From positions 1 to 64,000 of the forward strand of contig CALSLK010000014.1 of NCBI GenBank assembly GCA_943787175.1: a stretch of DNA of 64,000 bases. Reading direction: 5' to 3'. Shown one piece after another: positions 39,535-48,213 of this stretch. How positions within the stretch are numbered: position 1 is the stretch's first letter; each line of letters starts with the position of its first letter. Both the position numbers and the translations under genes were made by a program. The notes beneath the pieces were generated by a model. That model was not told the DNA's origin and did no database searches. It saw only the letters and a list, made by a program, of their open reading frames with translations. The stretch is from an uncultured Alphaproteobacteria bacterium (GTDB lineage: Bacteria; Pseudomonadota; Alphaproteobacteria; SP197).

Positions 39535-40701
39535 ATGCTGGAACGCACAAACGTCAACCTGGTCATCGATGGCCCACCCTTCACGCCCAAGTCGAACCGC
39601 CTTAAGGACGGGCTCAAACGCACGGCCTTCTGGCCGGTGATCAGCCAGCTCACGTCTGACTTCAAGGTCCACAACACCTATCTCAAGCCCGACCGGTTCA
39701 CCGATCCGGTCGAGGAATACTGGGCCATGCGCAACAACGCAGGACTGTGGGACGTGACCGGCGAGGAAGTCGTGGAGATCACCGGCCCCGATGCCATGAT
39801 GCTGGTTGCCGCTGCCTGCCGCGCAAGCTTGGTCGCCTGAAGGACGACATGGGCCTCTTTGCCTTCCTCACCTATCCCCATGGCGGTGTGGTCGAGGACG
39901 GCATCATCACGCGCTTCAACGACCGCAAGCTCTGGTGGGTCGGCGGCCCCGGCCCCGCCGAGGTCTGGCTTGCCGCCAACGCCTATGGGCTTGATGTCGA
40001 AGTCCGCTCTTACCTCGATCAGATTCACCTCTGTGCCGTCCAGGGCCCCAAGTCGCGCGACATCATGCAGGCCGTGACGGACAAGGACCTGTCGGCCGTG
40101 CCCTGGTTTGGCATGATCGAAGCAAAGGTATGCGGCATCGACACCGTTATCACCCGTACCGGCTTCACCGCTGAACTGGGTTACGACCTCCACCTCCCCG
40201 TCGACCAGGCACTGGAGGTCTATCAGGGCCTGCGCGAGATCGGCGAACCCCAGGGCATGGTGCTGTGCGGCAGCCAGGCCATGAACATCCGACGCATGGA
40301 AGCTGCCATCCTCAACATCGGTGCTGAAATCGACTGGACCACGACACCTCTTGAGCTGGGCTGGGACCGCATGATCGATTGGGACCGCGACTTCATCGGA
40401 AAAGAGGCTCTGGCAGCCCAGCGCGACAACGGCGTGAAACGCCGCATCGCCGGATTGACCCTGGAAGGCGACACTGTCGCAAAAGGCAGTGACGCAGTCC
40501 TGCATGATGGCGCCCAGGTGGGCACCATCAGCAGTGCGATGTGGGGACCCACCATCGAAAAGAGCATCGCCTTTGCATGCTCGATACCCCGCATGGCAGG
40601 ATGGCACCGCCCTTACTGTCGTGAACCGATACGGTGCCATCGCAGCAACCGTCACACCCCTTCCCTTCTTTGATGCCGAGCGCAAACTTCCGCGCGCCTG
40701 A
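39535..40701 (+). pseudogene. GcvT-like (aminomethyltransferase/THF demethylase) protein, frameshifted
   Basis: Begins MLERTNVNLVIDGPPFTPKS. The frame breaks near 39805 (after MMLVAA) and resumes with LPRKLGRLKDDMGLFAFL. A further pair of indels near 40580-40605 shifts past IAFA to GTALTVVNRYGAIAATVT and the stop at 40701. Corrected length ~388 residues. GcvT signatures: AMRNNAGLWDVTGEEVVEIT, ITRTGFTAELGYDLH, DFIGKEAL. The family transfers one-carbon units to tetrahydrofolate; methyl ethers, DMSP or N-methyl amines are possible substrates. The neighbourhood of amine-degrading genes favours an N- or O-demethylase. Confidence 0.83.
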
Positions 40702-40717
40702 ACACCTGGAGACGACC

Positions 40718-41527
40718 ATGAAACGTTTTGAAGACAAGATCGCGTTTGTCAGCGGTGCAGCCAACGGCATCGGCAAAGCCTGCATGCAGCGGCTTGCCGC
40801 CGAGGGCGCTACGGTCATCGCGGCAGACTGGAAGGCCGACGATCTGGAAGCCGCCATCAAGCCATTGCTTGAAGCCGGTTATCACGTTACCGGCATTCCC
40901 ACGGACGTGATGGATGAAAGCCAGATCGAAGCTGCCTTCGCAAAAGTCGATGCGTTCGGCGGTGGTGGGCTCGATATCTCCCTCCACATCGCTGGCAACT
41001 CGGTGTTCGGCCTCGTGGAAAGCCTGGAGAGCGCCGAATGGGAGCGCCTGTGGCGCCTCAATGTGCTTTCGACCATCATCAGCTGCCGCCTTGCCGTGGC
41101 GCGCATGAAGGCATCGGGCGGTGGCGCCATCGTCAACATGTCCTCGATCTCCGGCACTGCTGGTGATCCCGGCTGGGGGCCCTACAACTCGGCCAAGGCC
41201 GCGATCACCAACATGACCCAGTGCCTGGCCTGGGAAGTGGGCCGCTACAACATTCGCGCCAACGCCATCTGCCCCGGCCCCATAGGCACAGAACGCATGC
41301 TGGGCTCCCTGGAATCAGCCCCGGAACAGGCAGAGGCCTACAACCGCTCCAATCCGCTTGGCCGTATCGGCACGCCGGAAGAATGCGCCGGCGCGATCCT
41401 GTTTCTGGCCAGCGATGACGCCGCGTTCGTCAACTCCACAACCCTCATCTGCGACGGCGGCCTGACCGGCGTCACCGGCCAGCCCCGCTTCGACATGGAC
41501 AGCTACGTCTTTGACGGGGGCAGTTGA
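40718..41527 (+). CDS. SDR family oxidoreductase
   Basis: 269 residues from ATG 40718 (GGAGA site). SGAANGIG Rossmann motif, HIAGNS (variant of NNAG), MSSISG and YNSAKAAIT catalytic segment, and CDGG near the C-terminus. Its stop overlaps the start of a 58-residue membrane protein (TGATG at 41525-41529), so the two are translationally coupled. Substrate unknown; it follows PhyH and GcvT-like genes on the same strand. Confidence 0.9.
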   Translation: MKRFEDKIAFVSGAANGIGKACMQRLAAEGATVIAADWKADDLEAAIKPLLEAGYHVTGIPTDVMDESQIEAAFAKVDAFGGGGLDISLHIAGNSVFGLVESLESAEWERLWRLNVLSTIISCRLAVARMKASGGGAIVNMSSISGTAGDPGWGPYNSAKAAITNMTQCLAWEVGRYNIRANAICPGPIGTERMLGSLESAPEQAEAYNRSNPLGRIGTPEECAGAILFLASDDAAFVNSTTLICDGGLTGVTGQPRFDMDSYVFDGGS

Positions 41528-41703
41528 TGGAAATCTTCCTGGGCCTGCTGGCCGTCGGCGGCTTCCTGTGGCTGTGCAACGCCGGCATGCGCTGGAACCG
41601 AACCCTCATGAGCGTCATCGACGGCCTGGCGTCCGAGCTTGAGGACGCCCGTCACAGAATCGAACAGATCGAAGACCATCTGGAGAAAACCAGCAAAGGC
41701 TGA
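41527..41703 (+). CDS. Small membrane protein with C-terminal coiled coil (58 residues)
   Basis: Translationally coupled to the SDR gene (TGATG overlap). Reads MEIFLGLLAVGGFLWLCNAG, one hydrophobic helix of about 17 residues, then a basic turn (MRWNRT) and an acidic/basic heptad-like helix (ELEDARHRIEQIEDHLEKTS) ending at TGA 41703. The antisense frame in this stretch shows no conserved protein. No family recognised; too short for standard gene callers with 60-residue limits. It may anchor or link a complex at the membrane. Confidence 0.6.
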   Translation: MEIFLGLLAVGGFLWLCNAGMRWNRTLMSVIDGLASELEDARHRIEQIEDHLEKTSKG

Positions 41704-41708
41704 AGAGC

Positions 41709-42702
41709 CTAGCCCGTCAAATCCGTTGCAATGACGCCCAGACAATCCCCCCGCGTGATGATACCGGGCAGGTGGCGGATCAGCAGCATGCCAGCGATGC
41801 CCGCGCGGTAAACGGAAGGGGCGCGCTCAGGGTTCTCGTAATCGTGGACCTGTGCGATGGGCTGGCCCTCGTCCACCATCGCGCCGACTTCGACCAGAGG
41901 TTCGACAATGCCGTGGTCCCTGCAGATCACATAGGCACCGTCTGGCGTTTCCATGACGCGCGTTTCGCGCGCAACGGGTTCACCTTCCAGCACGTCCAGA
42001 TGTTTCAGGATGTTGGCAACACCGGTCTCGGCAATTTCGAGCGTGCGCGGAGAGGTGAACTGCCCGCCGCCCAGTTCGGTCGAGACAAACAGCGTGCCGG
42101 CATCTTCAACCACGGTATCGAGCATGCCGGCGGAATCGAGTTCGGTCAGGACAAGGCCCACCGGCGCACCGAACGCCTTCATGGCCTCCATGGCACGTTG
42201 ATACATCGCGGCATCATCCAGCTTGTGCATGATGGCACTGGGTTCGAAATACATGCTGCGGCCGCCTGAATGGATATCGACCACGGCATCGGCCAGCGGC
42301 AGCACCGCACCGTTGATGTAGTGGGCAATCATTTCGGTGATGGTGCCGTCACGTTTGCCGGGGAACACCCGGTTCATGTTGCCGCCATCGATGGGCGAGA
42401 GCCGCGCGTTGGCGCGCATGGCGGGATAGTTGAGATGCGGGATGATGATCACCCGCCCCTGCACCTCTCCAGGATCAAGGGAGCGCACCAGCTTCATCAG
42501 GGCAATCTGGCCTTCGTATTCATCGCCGTGGTTGCCGCCTGTGAACACCACCGTGGGCCCGCTGCCATTCGCAATGACCGAAATCGGCATGTGCATGGCA
42601 CCCCAGCCGGATTCGTCGCGGCTATGGGGAATGTTGAGCCAGCCGACCTGCTTTGCCAGGGGCCTCATAATCCACATTCGCGCTGATCTTGCTGAAGGTC
42701 AT
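41709..42702 (-). pseudogene. doeB: DoeB-like N-alpha-acetyl-diaminobutyrate deacetylase, one frameshift near the start
   Basis: The obvious reading frame begins at 42677, but translating from ATG 42702 (GGGGAAG site) gives MTFSKISANVDYEAPGK, the normal family start. One extra G near 42657 then leads into QVGWLNIPHSRDESGWG. Zinc site: GGNHGDEYEG (His, Glu) and VVDIHSGG (His); IDGGNMNRVFPG is characteristic of DoeB and aspartoacylase-like deacylases. Known role: removes the acetyl group from N-acetyl-L-2,4-diaminobutyrate formed by DoeA in ectoine breakdown. DoeA lies just upstream on the same strand. Confidence 0.82.
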
Positions 42703-42726
42703 CGTGGCTTCCCCAGATCCTTCCTG

Positions 42727-42853
42727 GTGTCATCCCGGCCAAGCGAGCGCAACGAACGCAGAGCCGGGATCTCGTCATGACGCGTTTCAGAAGGCAACGT
42801 GCGGACCGAGATCCCGGCTCGCATTCGCGCTGCTCTCTTGGCCGGGATGACAC
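42727..42853. repeat. Long imperfect palindrome (REP/MITE-like element)
   Basis: Outer arms of 17 perfect bases (gtgtcatcccggccaag at 42727-42743; its complement at 42837-42853) and inner arms of 14 perfect bases (gagccgggatctcg, 42761-42774 and 42807-42820), with partly matching sequence between, around a 32-base loop. Total 127 bases in the doeA-doeB gap. It has no coding potential. This is the tgtcatcccgg-type extragenic repeat common in alphaproteobacterial genomes as I recall; it may form a hairpin in the doe transcript. Confidence 0.8.
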
Positions 42854-42875
42854 GGTTTTGTGCCGGGCGCATCAT

Positions 42876-44048
42876 TCAGTCCTTCACCACCAGCTTGCGC
42901 GGATACTTGCAGAACGCCTCGCCGCCGTTGGGTGTCACCAGGATGCAGTCGCTGATCTCGATGCCCCAGTCATCCATCCAGATTCCGGGGATGATGTGGA
43001 TCACCATGTTTTCCTGCAGCACGGTCGTGTCGCCCGGACGCAGGGACAGCGTCGCCTCGCCCCAGTCGGGGGGATAGTTGAGGCCGGTCGAATAACCGAT
43101 CCGTGATTCCTTCTCGATCCCATGGGCCGCAATCGTCTTGCTCCAGACGGCCTCGACCTCTTCAGCGGTGGCACCGGGCCTGGCGGCCTCGATCGCATTG
43201 TTCAGTCCTTCGACCACGACCTTTTCGGTTTCGGCCAGCTTCTGGGGCGGTTTGCCCAGATGCACGGTACGCGCCATGGGGCAGTTGTAGCGTTTGCGCA
43301 CACCAGACGTTTCGATGATCGTCGCTTCGCCTGTTTTGAACGGCGCATCCGTCCAGGTGAGATGAGGCGTGGAGGTCCCTTCCCCGGTCGGCAGCATCGG
43401 CGCAAAGGACGAATACTCGCCGCCGAACTCAGGCGTGCCTGACGCCATCACACGATAGATCTCGGCCACCGCATCGCACTGGCGCACACCGGGTTCGATC
43501 GCATCAATTCCCGCGGTCATCATGGCATCGACAATTGTGGCGGCCTGCCGCTCATAGATGATTTCCTGGGGCGACTTGATGATCTTCTGCCAGTTCACCA
43601 GGCCAGTCGCATCTTTCAACTTGGCATTGGTCAGATCCGTCAGCAGGGTCGTGAAACAGGCGGCCGTGAAATAGTAGGTCTCCATCTCGACCCCGACATT
43701 GCCGCCCGCCAGGCCTTTTTCCTTCAGGAGGTCCGAGACGTAGTTCATCGGATGGCGTTCGGTCGACTGCACGTATTTGTCTGGATAGCCGTAGATGCTT
43801 TCGGGCTTGAGATAGGTCGTGACCCGCGCGGCATTGGCATCCATCAGGCGGCCGACCCAGAGCGGTTCGTCAAGCTCAGCCGAGACAATGACCATCTGGT
43901 GGACATAAAACGACCAGCCGTCATAGCCGGTCAGCCAGCACATATTGGCCGGGTTGGTGACCAGCAGCGTGTCGATGCCGAGCTGATCCATGCTCTCGAG
44001 CGTGCGCCTTACACGGTCCTTATATTCTACCAGTTCGAACGGCAGCAT
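42876..44048 (-). CDS. doeA: Ectoine hydrolase DoeA-like, M24 (creatinase/aminopeptidase P) fold
   Basis: 390 residues from ATG 44048 (AAGG at -9); the longer frame to 44342 is not supported. MLPFELVEYKDRVRRTLESM and NMCWLTGYDGWSFYVHQ match DoeA/EutD, which open the ectoine ring to give N-acetyl-diaminobutyrate. The C-domain has the pita-bread fold segments (EATIIETSGVRKRYNCPMAR, GLNYPPDWGEATLSLRPGD, DDWGIEISDCILVT). The metal ligands of M24 peptidases appear replaced (ETSG where an Asp is usual), as in creatinase-like hydrolases. Pairs with doeB on the same strand; the gap holds a palindromic repeat. Confidence 0.85.
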   Translation of the reverse strand: MLPFELVEYKDRVRRTLESMDQLGIDTLLVTNPANMCWLTGYDGWSFYVHQMVIVSAELDEPLWVGRLMDANAARVTTYLKPESIYGYPDKYVQSTERHPMNYVSDLLKEKGLAGGNVGVEMETYYFTAACFTTLLTDLTNAKLKDATGLVNWQKIIKSPQEIIYERQAATIVDAMMTAGIDAIEPGVRQCDAVAEIYRVMASGTPEFGGEYSSFAPMLPTGEGTSTPHLTWTDAPFKTGEATIIETSGVRKRYNCPMARTVHLGKPPQKLAETEKVVVEGLNNAIEAARPGATAEEVEAVWSKTIAAHGIEKESRIGYSTGLNYPPDWGEATLSLRPGDTTVLQENMVIHIIPGIWMDDWGIEISDCILVTPNGGEAFCKYPRKLVVKD

Positions 44049-44211
44049 TGCCTTGACCCCTTGTCCGATTTTTGTTGGGCCAGACCATGGCACGGCCCCA
44101 GATACCCGGCAATCGGCCTGTTCCGCCTCCGTCGCTCCGGGTCGCTGTCGGGCTGGCGCCACAGCCTGCTCTTGGTTAGGTTCCGGCCATCGTTTGAACG
44201 GGATTTTGACC

Positions 44212-45897
44212 ATGGCTGACAACGAATACGACCGCGAGGTCGAGTTCCTCATCATCGGTGCCGGCTCGGCCGGCTGTACGCTGGCCAACCGGCTTTCTGC
44301 CGACAAGGACAACCGCGTTCTGGTGCTCGAGGCAGGCCCCATGGATACCGGCCTCGACAGCTGGAAGATCCATATGCCGACGGCCTTCGCCTATCCCCTG
44401 AAAGACGACAAATACAACTGGTTCTACCATTCCCAGCCAGAACCCTATCTGGGCGATCGCGTCATCCATTGCCCGCGCGGGCGGGTTCTGGGCGGATCAA
44501 GCTCGATCAACGGCATGGTCTATATCCGCGGTCACGCGTTTGATTACGACAAATGGGCACAGAAGGGCTGCAAGGGCTGGGCCTATCGCGATGTCCTGCC
44601 CTATTTCCGTCGCGCTGAATCGCTCGATACCGGCGCCGATGATTACCACGGCGGCGATGGCCCGCTGAAGGTCACATCAGGCACGATTGAGAGTAATCCG
44701 CTCTTCCGCGCCTTCATCGATGCCTCCGTAGAGGCCGGTTACGCCGAAAGCATGGACCTGAACGGCGTCCGCCAGGAAGGCGTCGGGCGCATGGACCGCA
44801 CCACCCATAACGGCAAACGCCGGAGTGCTGCCGTTTCTTTTCTCAAGCCCGTGATGGACCGGCCCAACCTTTCGGTCGAGGTTCGCGCGCTGACCAACCG
44901 CGTTCTGTTTGATGGCAAGAAGGCGGTTGGGGTCGAATACGAACAGGGCGGCAAGACCTTCAAGGTCCATGCAACGCGTGAAGTCATCCTCTCAAGCGGT
45001 TCTATCAACTCGCCCCAGTTGCTCCAGCTCTCCGGTGTCGGCAATGCCGGTGAACTCCAGGCACTGGGTATCGACGTCGTGCACAACCTGCCTGGCGTTG
45101 GCGAAAACCTGCAGGACCATCTGGAAGTCTTCGTGCAGCACGAATGCACACAGCCGGTCAGTCTGCTGCGTTACCTCACACCCATGGGCAAACTGAAGGT
45201 CGGCGTGCGTTGGTTCCTGGCCAAGAGCGGACCAGCCGGGACCAACCACATGGATATCGGCGGCTTCATCCGCAGCCGCGCTGGCATGGAACATCCAGAC
45301 ATCCAGTATCACTTTCTGCCCATGGCGATGACTTATGACGCCTTCAACATCAACAAGATCCACGGCTATCAGGCCATGGTCGACATGTTGCGCCCGGAAT
45401 CACGCGGCCATGTGAAGATCACCAGCCCGAACCCGCGCGAACATCCAGAAATCCTCTTCAACTATCTCAAGGAAGAGGCCGATATCCGCGTCCTGCGCGA
45501 CGGCACCCGCCTGACCCGCGAAATCTTTGCCCAGAAGGCCTTCGATCCCTTCCGCGGCACGGAACTGTGGCCCGGCCAGGAAAACCAGAGCGACGAAGAA
45601 CTCGACGCCTGGATCCGTGAAACCGCCGAAAGCAGCTATCACCCCTCCTGCTCGTGCAAGATGGGCGCGGCAAACGATTCCATGGCGGTGGTCAGCCCGG
45701 AACTGAAGGTCCACGGCTTGGAGAACCTGCGCGTCATCGATGCCTCGGTGATGCCTGATGTGGTCTCGGGCAACCTCAACGCACCCACCATCATGATCGC
45801 GGAAAAAGCCGCCGACATGATCCTTGGCAACACACCACCGGCCCCGTCAGAAGCACCGGTCTGGGTGCACCCCAATTGGGAACACGAGCAGCGTTAA
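44212..45897 (+). CDS. GMC-family choline dehydrogenase-like oxidoreductase
   Basis: 561 residues, the BetA length. FAD-binding motif [18 protein letters not shown] at residues 11-28, then the GMC motifs VLGGSSSINGMVYIRG and SGSINSPQLLQLSGVG. YHPSCSCKMG carries the catalytic His, and NLNAPTIMIAEKAADMI ends the protein. Its whole length follows BetA closely (GVGENLQDHLE, NIQYHFLP-like DIQYHFLP), so choline or a related amino alcohol is the likely substrate. GGGA precedes ATG 44212. Divergent from doeA; convergent with the enolase-like gene 7 bases away. Confidence 0.88.
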   Translation: MADNEYDREVEFLIIGAGSAGCTLANRLSADKDNRVLVLEAGPMDTGLDSWKIHMPTAFAYPLKDDKYNWFYHSQPEPYLGDRVIHCPRGRVLGGSSSINGMVYIRGHAFDYDKWAQKGCKGWAYRDVLPYFRRAESLDTGADDYHGGDGPLKVTSGTIESNPLFRAFIDASVEAGYAESMDLNGVRQEGVGRMDRTTHNGKRRSAAVSFLKPVMDRPNLSVEVRALTNRVLFDGKKAVGVEYEQGGKTFKVHATREVILSSGSINSPQLLQLSGVGNAGELQALGIDVVHNLPGVGENLQDHLEVFVQHECTQPVSLLRYLTPMGKLKVGVRWFLAKSGPAGTNHMDIGGFIRSRAGMEHPDIQYHFLPMAMTYDAFNINKIHGYQAMVDMLRPESRGHVKITSPNPREHPEILFNYLKEEADIRVLRDGTRLTREIFAQKAFDPFRGTELWPGQENQSDEELDAWIRETAESSYHPSCSCKMGAANDSMAVVSPELKVHGLENLRVIDASVMPDVVSGNLNAPTIMIAEKAADMILGNTPPAPSEAPVWVHPNWEHEQR

Positions 45898-45904
45898 TCG
45901 CTGT

Positions 45905-47017
45905 TCAGGTGTAGCGGGCGACGGGTTCGCCAAGGGCTTGCACATCAGGCTCCACGCCAAGCCCCGGCAGGTCGGGCGCGGCGGTACGGCCTGCCTGATT
46001 GCGTGATCCCTGACCCGGCGCAATGTCATCAACCAGATGGTCGTGGCCGATCCAGCTCGCCAGCCGGTTGGCCTCCGGCGTGGAATGCGCCAGATGGATC
46101 GCAGCCGTGTCGGCCAACACGGTCCCCCCGACATCTTCGACATGCATCTGCCAACCCACGCTCAGGCCGAAGTCCCGGACCTGTCGTGCCTTGGTCAAGC
46201 CGCCGAGCCGGTTGGGTTTCACCTTCACGCCTTCGCAGGCCCCTGCGCCATGGGCGCGAACATGATCATCCATGCTGTGCAGGCATTCATCCAGCATGAT
46301 CGGCTGGCGCGTGTTCCGCCTGACATGAATGCACTGATCCATGGTTTCGCAGGGCTGTTCAAACCAGCTTGGTGCAAACCCTGCGACGGCATTCATGACC
46401 TCAATGGCGACACCAGGCGTCCATGCCCGATTGACGTCAAACGTGATGCGCTCGCCTGAGACCAGCGATCCCATCACGGCTTCAATGCGCGCGATATCAC
46501 CGGCAATGTCGGCACCGCCAACCTTGCAGGAATGGACGCTGTATCCCTTCGCACGTGCGGCTGCGACGGTGGCGATCATCTCATCGGGCGTTCCCGTCGA
46601 GATCGAACTGTTGGTCAGCACGTCTCCGGTCTCGCGACCACCAAGCAGATCACAAACCGGCAGATCGGCCGCCTTGCCCAGGATGTCCCAGCACGCAATG
46701 TCGATGGCAGCTTTCACATAGGGATGCCCCGGCAACGCCACATCCATCTTGCGGTTCAGCACATCCAGACATCGCGGATCGCTGCCAAGAATTGTCGGCG
46801 CCAATTCTTCAAGGCCCGCGCGGATACCCCGTCCGAAGGCCGGCAGATAGGTCGAGCCCCAGGGACAGCCTTCACCCCAGCCATGAATACCGGCATCGGT
46901 ATCGAGCCGCACGATCGTGCTGTCCAGGCGCTCGAACTTCAGACGCCCGCCCGAAAGCCAGTAAGGTTTGGAAAGCGGCAGATCAAGATGCCAGACCGTG
47001 ATGCATTCAATCTTCAT
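45905..47017 (-). CDS. Enolase-superfamily protein (mandelate racemase/HpbD-like)
   Basis: 370 residues. The capping domain MKIECITVWHLDLPLSKPYW is followed by the barrel: GWGEGCPWGSTY, a single-Lys motif HSCKVGG, metal ligands FDVNRAW (Asp), WFEQPCET (Glu) and IMLDECLH (Asp/Glu), and the second acid/base Lys in EGVKVKPNRLGG. The GEGCPxGxTY and single-Lys pattern resembles hydroxyproline-betaine 2-epimerase and cis-3-hydroxyproline dehydratase. Its start overlaps the Rieske stop (ATGA), supporting a joint role in betaine or proline-betaine breakdown. Confidence 0.86.
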   Translation of the reverse strand: MKIECITVWHLDLPLSKPYWLSGGRLKFERLDSTIVRLDTDAGIHGWGEGCPWGSTYLPAFGRGIRAGLEELAPTILGSDPRCLDVLNRKMDVALPGHPYVKAAIDIACWDILGKAADLPVCDLLGGRETGDVLTNSSISTGTPDEMIATVAAARAKGYSVHSCKVGGADIAGDIARIEAVMGSLVSGERITFDVNRAWTPGVAIEVMNAVAGFAPSWFEQPCETMDQCIHVRRNTRQPIMLDECLHSMDDHVRAHGAGACEGVKVKPNRLGGLTKARQVRDFGLSVGWQMHVEDVGGTVLADTAAIHLAHSTPEANRLASWIGHDHLVDDIAPGQGSRNQAGRTAAPDLPGLGVEPDVQALGEPVARYT

Positions 47018-48126
47018 GCTTGCCGATCCTCACCCATGGCCTCGTGCAGCCAGCCGTAAATCGCGGCGATGGAGTGTTCGCTCATCACCCCGCCCTGGGG
47101 ATTGATGACCAATGGTCCTGGCTCATAGGACCCGCTTTGGAGCCCGCGCTGAACGGATTCCACAATCCCGATGTCTTCGGCCACGGTGGTATCGAGATCC
47201 TGCTGCGCCAACTGGTCCACAGCATCGGACACCGCACCGCCCGGCGTGTACCAGCCGCGCCAGACCGTCACCTTGTCGTGGCTCGTTGCGCGCCAAAGGT
47301 AGGTGTTGAGCACACTGCCTGGATAAACCTGAAACGAGATCGCCGGCCACAGATACCAGGAACTGTATTCTCCGGCATGCGGATTCCCGGCATCGATGGC
47401 ATAGGTCATCTTGCCCGATGCCGCCGAAACCGTGGTGTGGCGCAGACAGTAACCCCGGGGGGAAATGTCGTAACGATCAGGGTCGATCACGCCGCTCGCA
47501 AACGTCGGGTGGCGCAGCTTGCAATGATAACATTCCGAGTAGTTCTCGACCGAAACCTTCCAGTTGCAAGCCTCTTCCACCGGAATCTGTTTGATCGGGT
47601 GGAGCGCATCGATGCCTGGCACAAAGGCGCGCAGTTCGGCTTCGACACCGGGATACCATGCTTCCATGGGTTCTGCGTCGGCATCCAGATTGACGAAGAC
47701 AAAACCGCAAAAGACTTCCGTCCTGACCTCACGCAGCCGGATGCATGCGCGGTCAAAGCCCGGAACCTGATCTTCTCCCGGCGCACTCTTGAGCGCACCG
47801 TCAAGGTCGTAACGCCAGCCGTGATAGGGGCACACGATGAAGGGGCGTGAGCCTCTTCCTTCTACCAGTTCGTGCGCGCGATGGCGGCAGACATTGTGGT
47901 AGCAGCGCACGGCACCTGATCGGTCACGAACCGCGAACAGGTTCACCCGCCCGATCGCAAACGTCACGTAGTTGCCCGCCTTGGCAAGCTCACTGTCATG
48001 ACAGGCAAACTGCCAGGTCCTGGCGAAGATCGCCGATTGCTCACGGGCAAAGACCTCAGGGTCCGTGTACCAGTTTGCCGCCAGCGCCAGGACCGGCGCC
48101 GTATCCGTATCTGCCGTCAGTGCCAT
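47014..48126 (-). CDS. Rieske non-heme iron oxygenase, quaternary-amine type
   Basis: 370 residues. Rieske cluster ligands C80, H82, C99, H102 (CRHRAHE and CPYHGW). Mononuclear iron site NYSECYHCKLRHPTF: Glu198, His201, His206. The Glu in the bridging place, with the E-x2-H-x4-H spacing, matches the carnitine oxygenase CntA and related glycine-betaine/stachydrine oxygenases, where most Rieske enzymes have Asp. So a quaternary amine such as carnitine, glycine betaine or proline betaine is the likely substrate. No reductase is adjacent. Start ATG 48126 with AGAAGG. Confidence 0.88.
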   Translation of the reverse strand: MALTADTDTAPVLALAANWYTDPEVFAREQSAIFARTWQFACHDSELAKAGNYVTFAIGRVNLFAVRDRSGAVRCYHNVCRHRAHELVEGRGSRPFIVCPYHGWRYDLDGALKSAPGEDQVPGFDRACIRLREVRTEVFCGFVFVNLDADAEPMEAWYPGVEAELRAFVPGIDALHPIKQIPVEEACNWKVSVENYSECYHCKLRHPTFASGVIDPDRYDISPRGYCLRHTTVSAASGKMTYAIDAGNPHAGEYSSWYLWPAISFQVYPGSVLNTYLWRATSHDKVTVWRGWYTPGGAVSDAVDQLAQQDLDTTVAEDIGIVESVQRGLQSGSYEPGPLVINPQGGVMSEHSIAAIYGWLHEAMGEDRQA

Positions 48127-48180
48127 CGTGCAGGCCTTCTCAGGAGTATCGCGAAACCATTACACAGAAATCTGGAACAA

Positions 48181-48192
48181 TTTCACCTGAAA
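48181..48192. promoter_or_regulatory. Short dyad before the Rieske gene
   Basis: TTTCA-CC-TGAAA in an AT-rich 87-base gap (48127-48213) between the Rieske gene and the end of the molybdenum reductase gene. Symmetry is visible, but which regulator would bind is unknown. Confidence 0.35.
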
Positions 48193-48213
48193 ATTTACCC
48201 AACAGCCAAATTA

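Noticed and set aside
39535..40701. DMSP demethylase (DmdA) for the GcvT-like gene
   Set aside because: Only general GcvT features are visible and the gene is frameshifted; the substrate cannot be fixed.
42876..44342. DoeA start at 44342
   Set aside because: The extension overlaps the GMC gene on the other strand and the family starts at MLPFE (44048).
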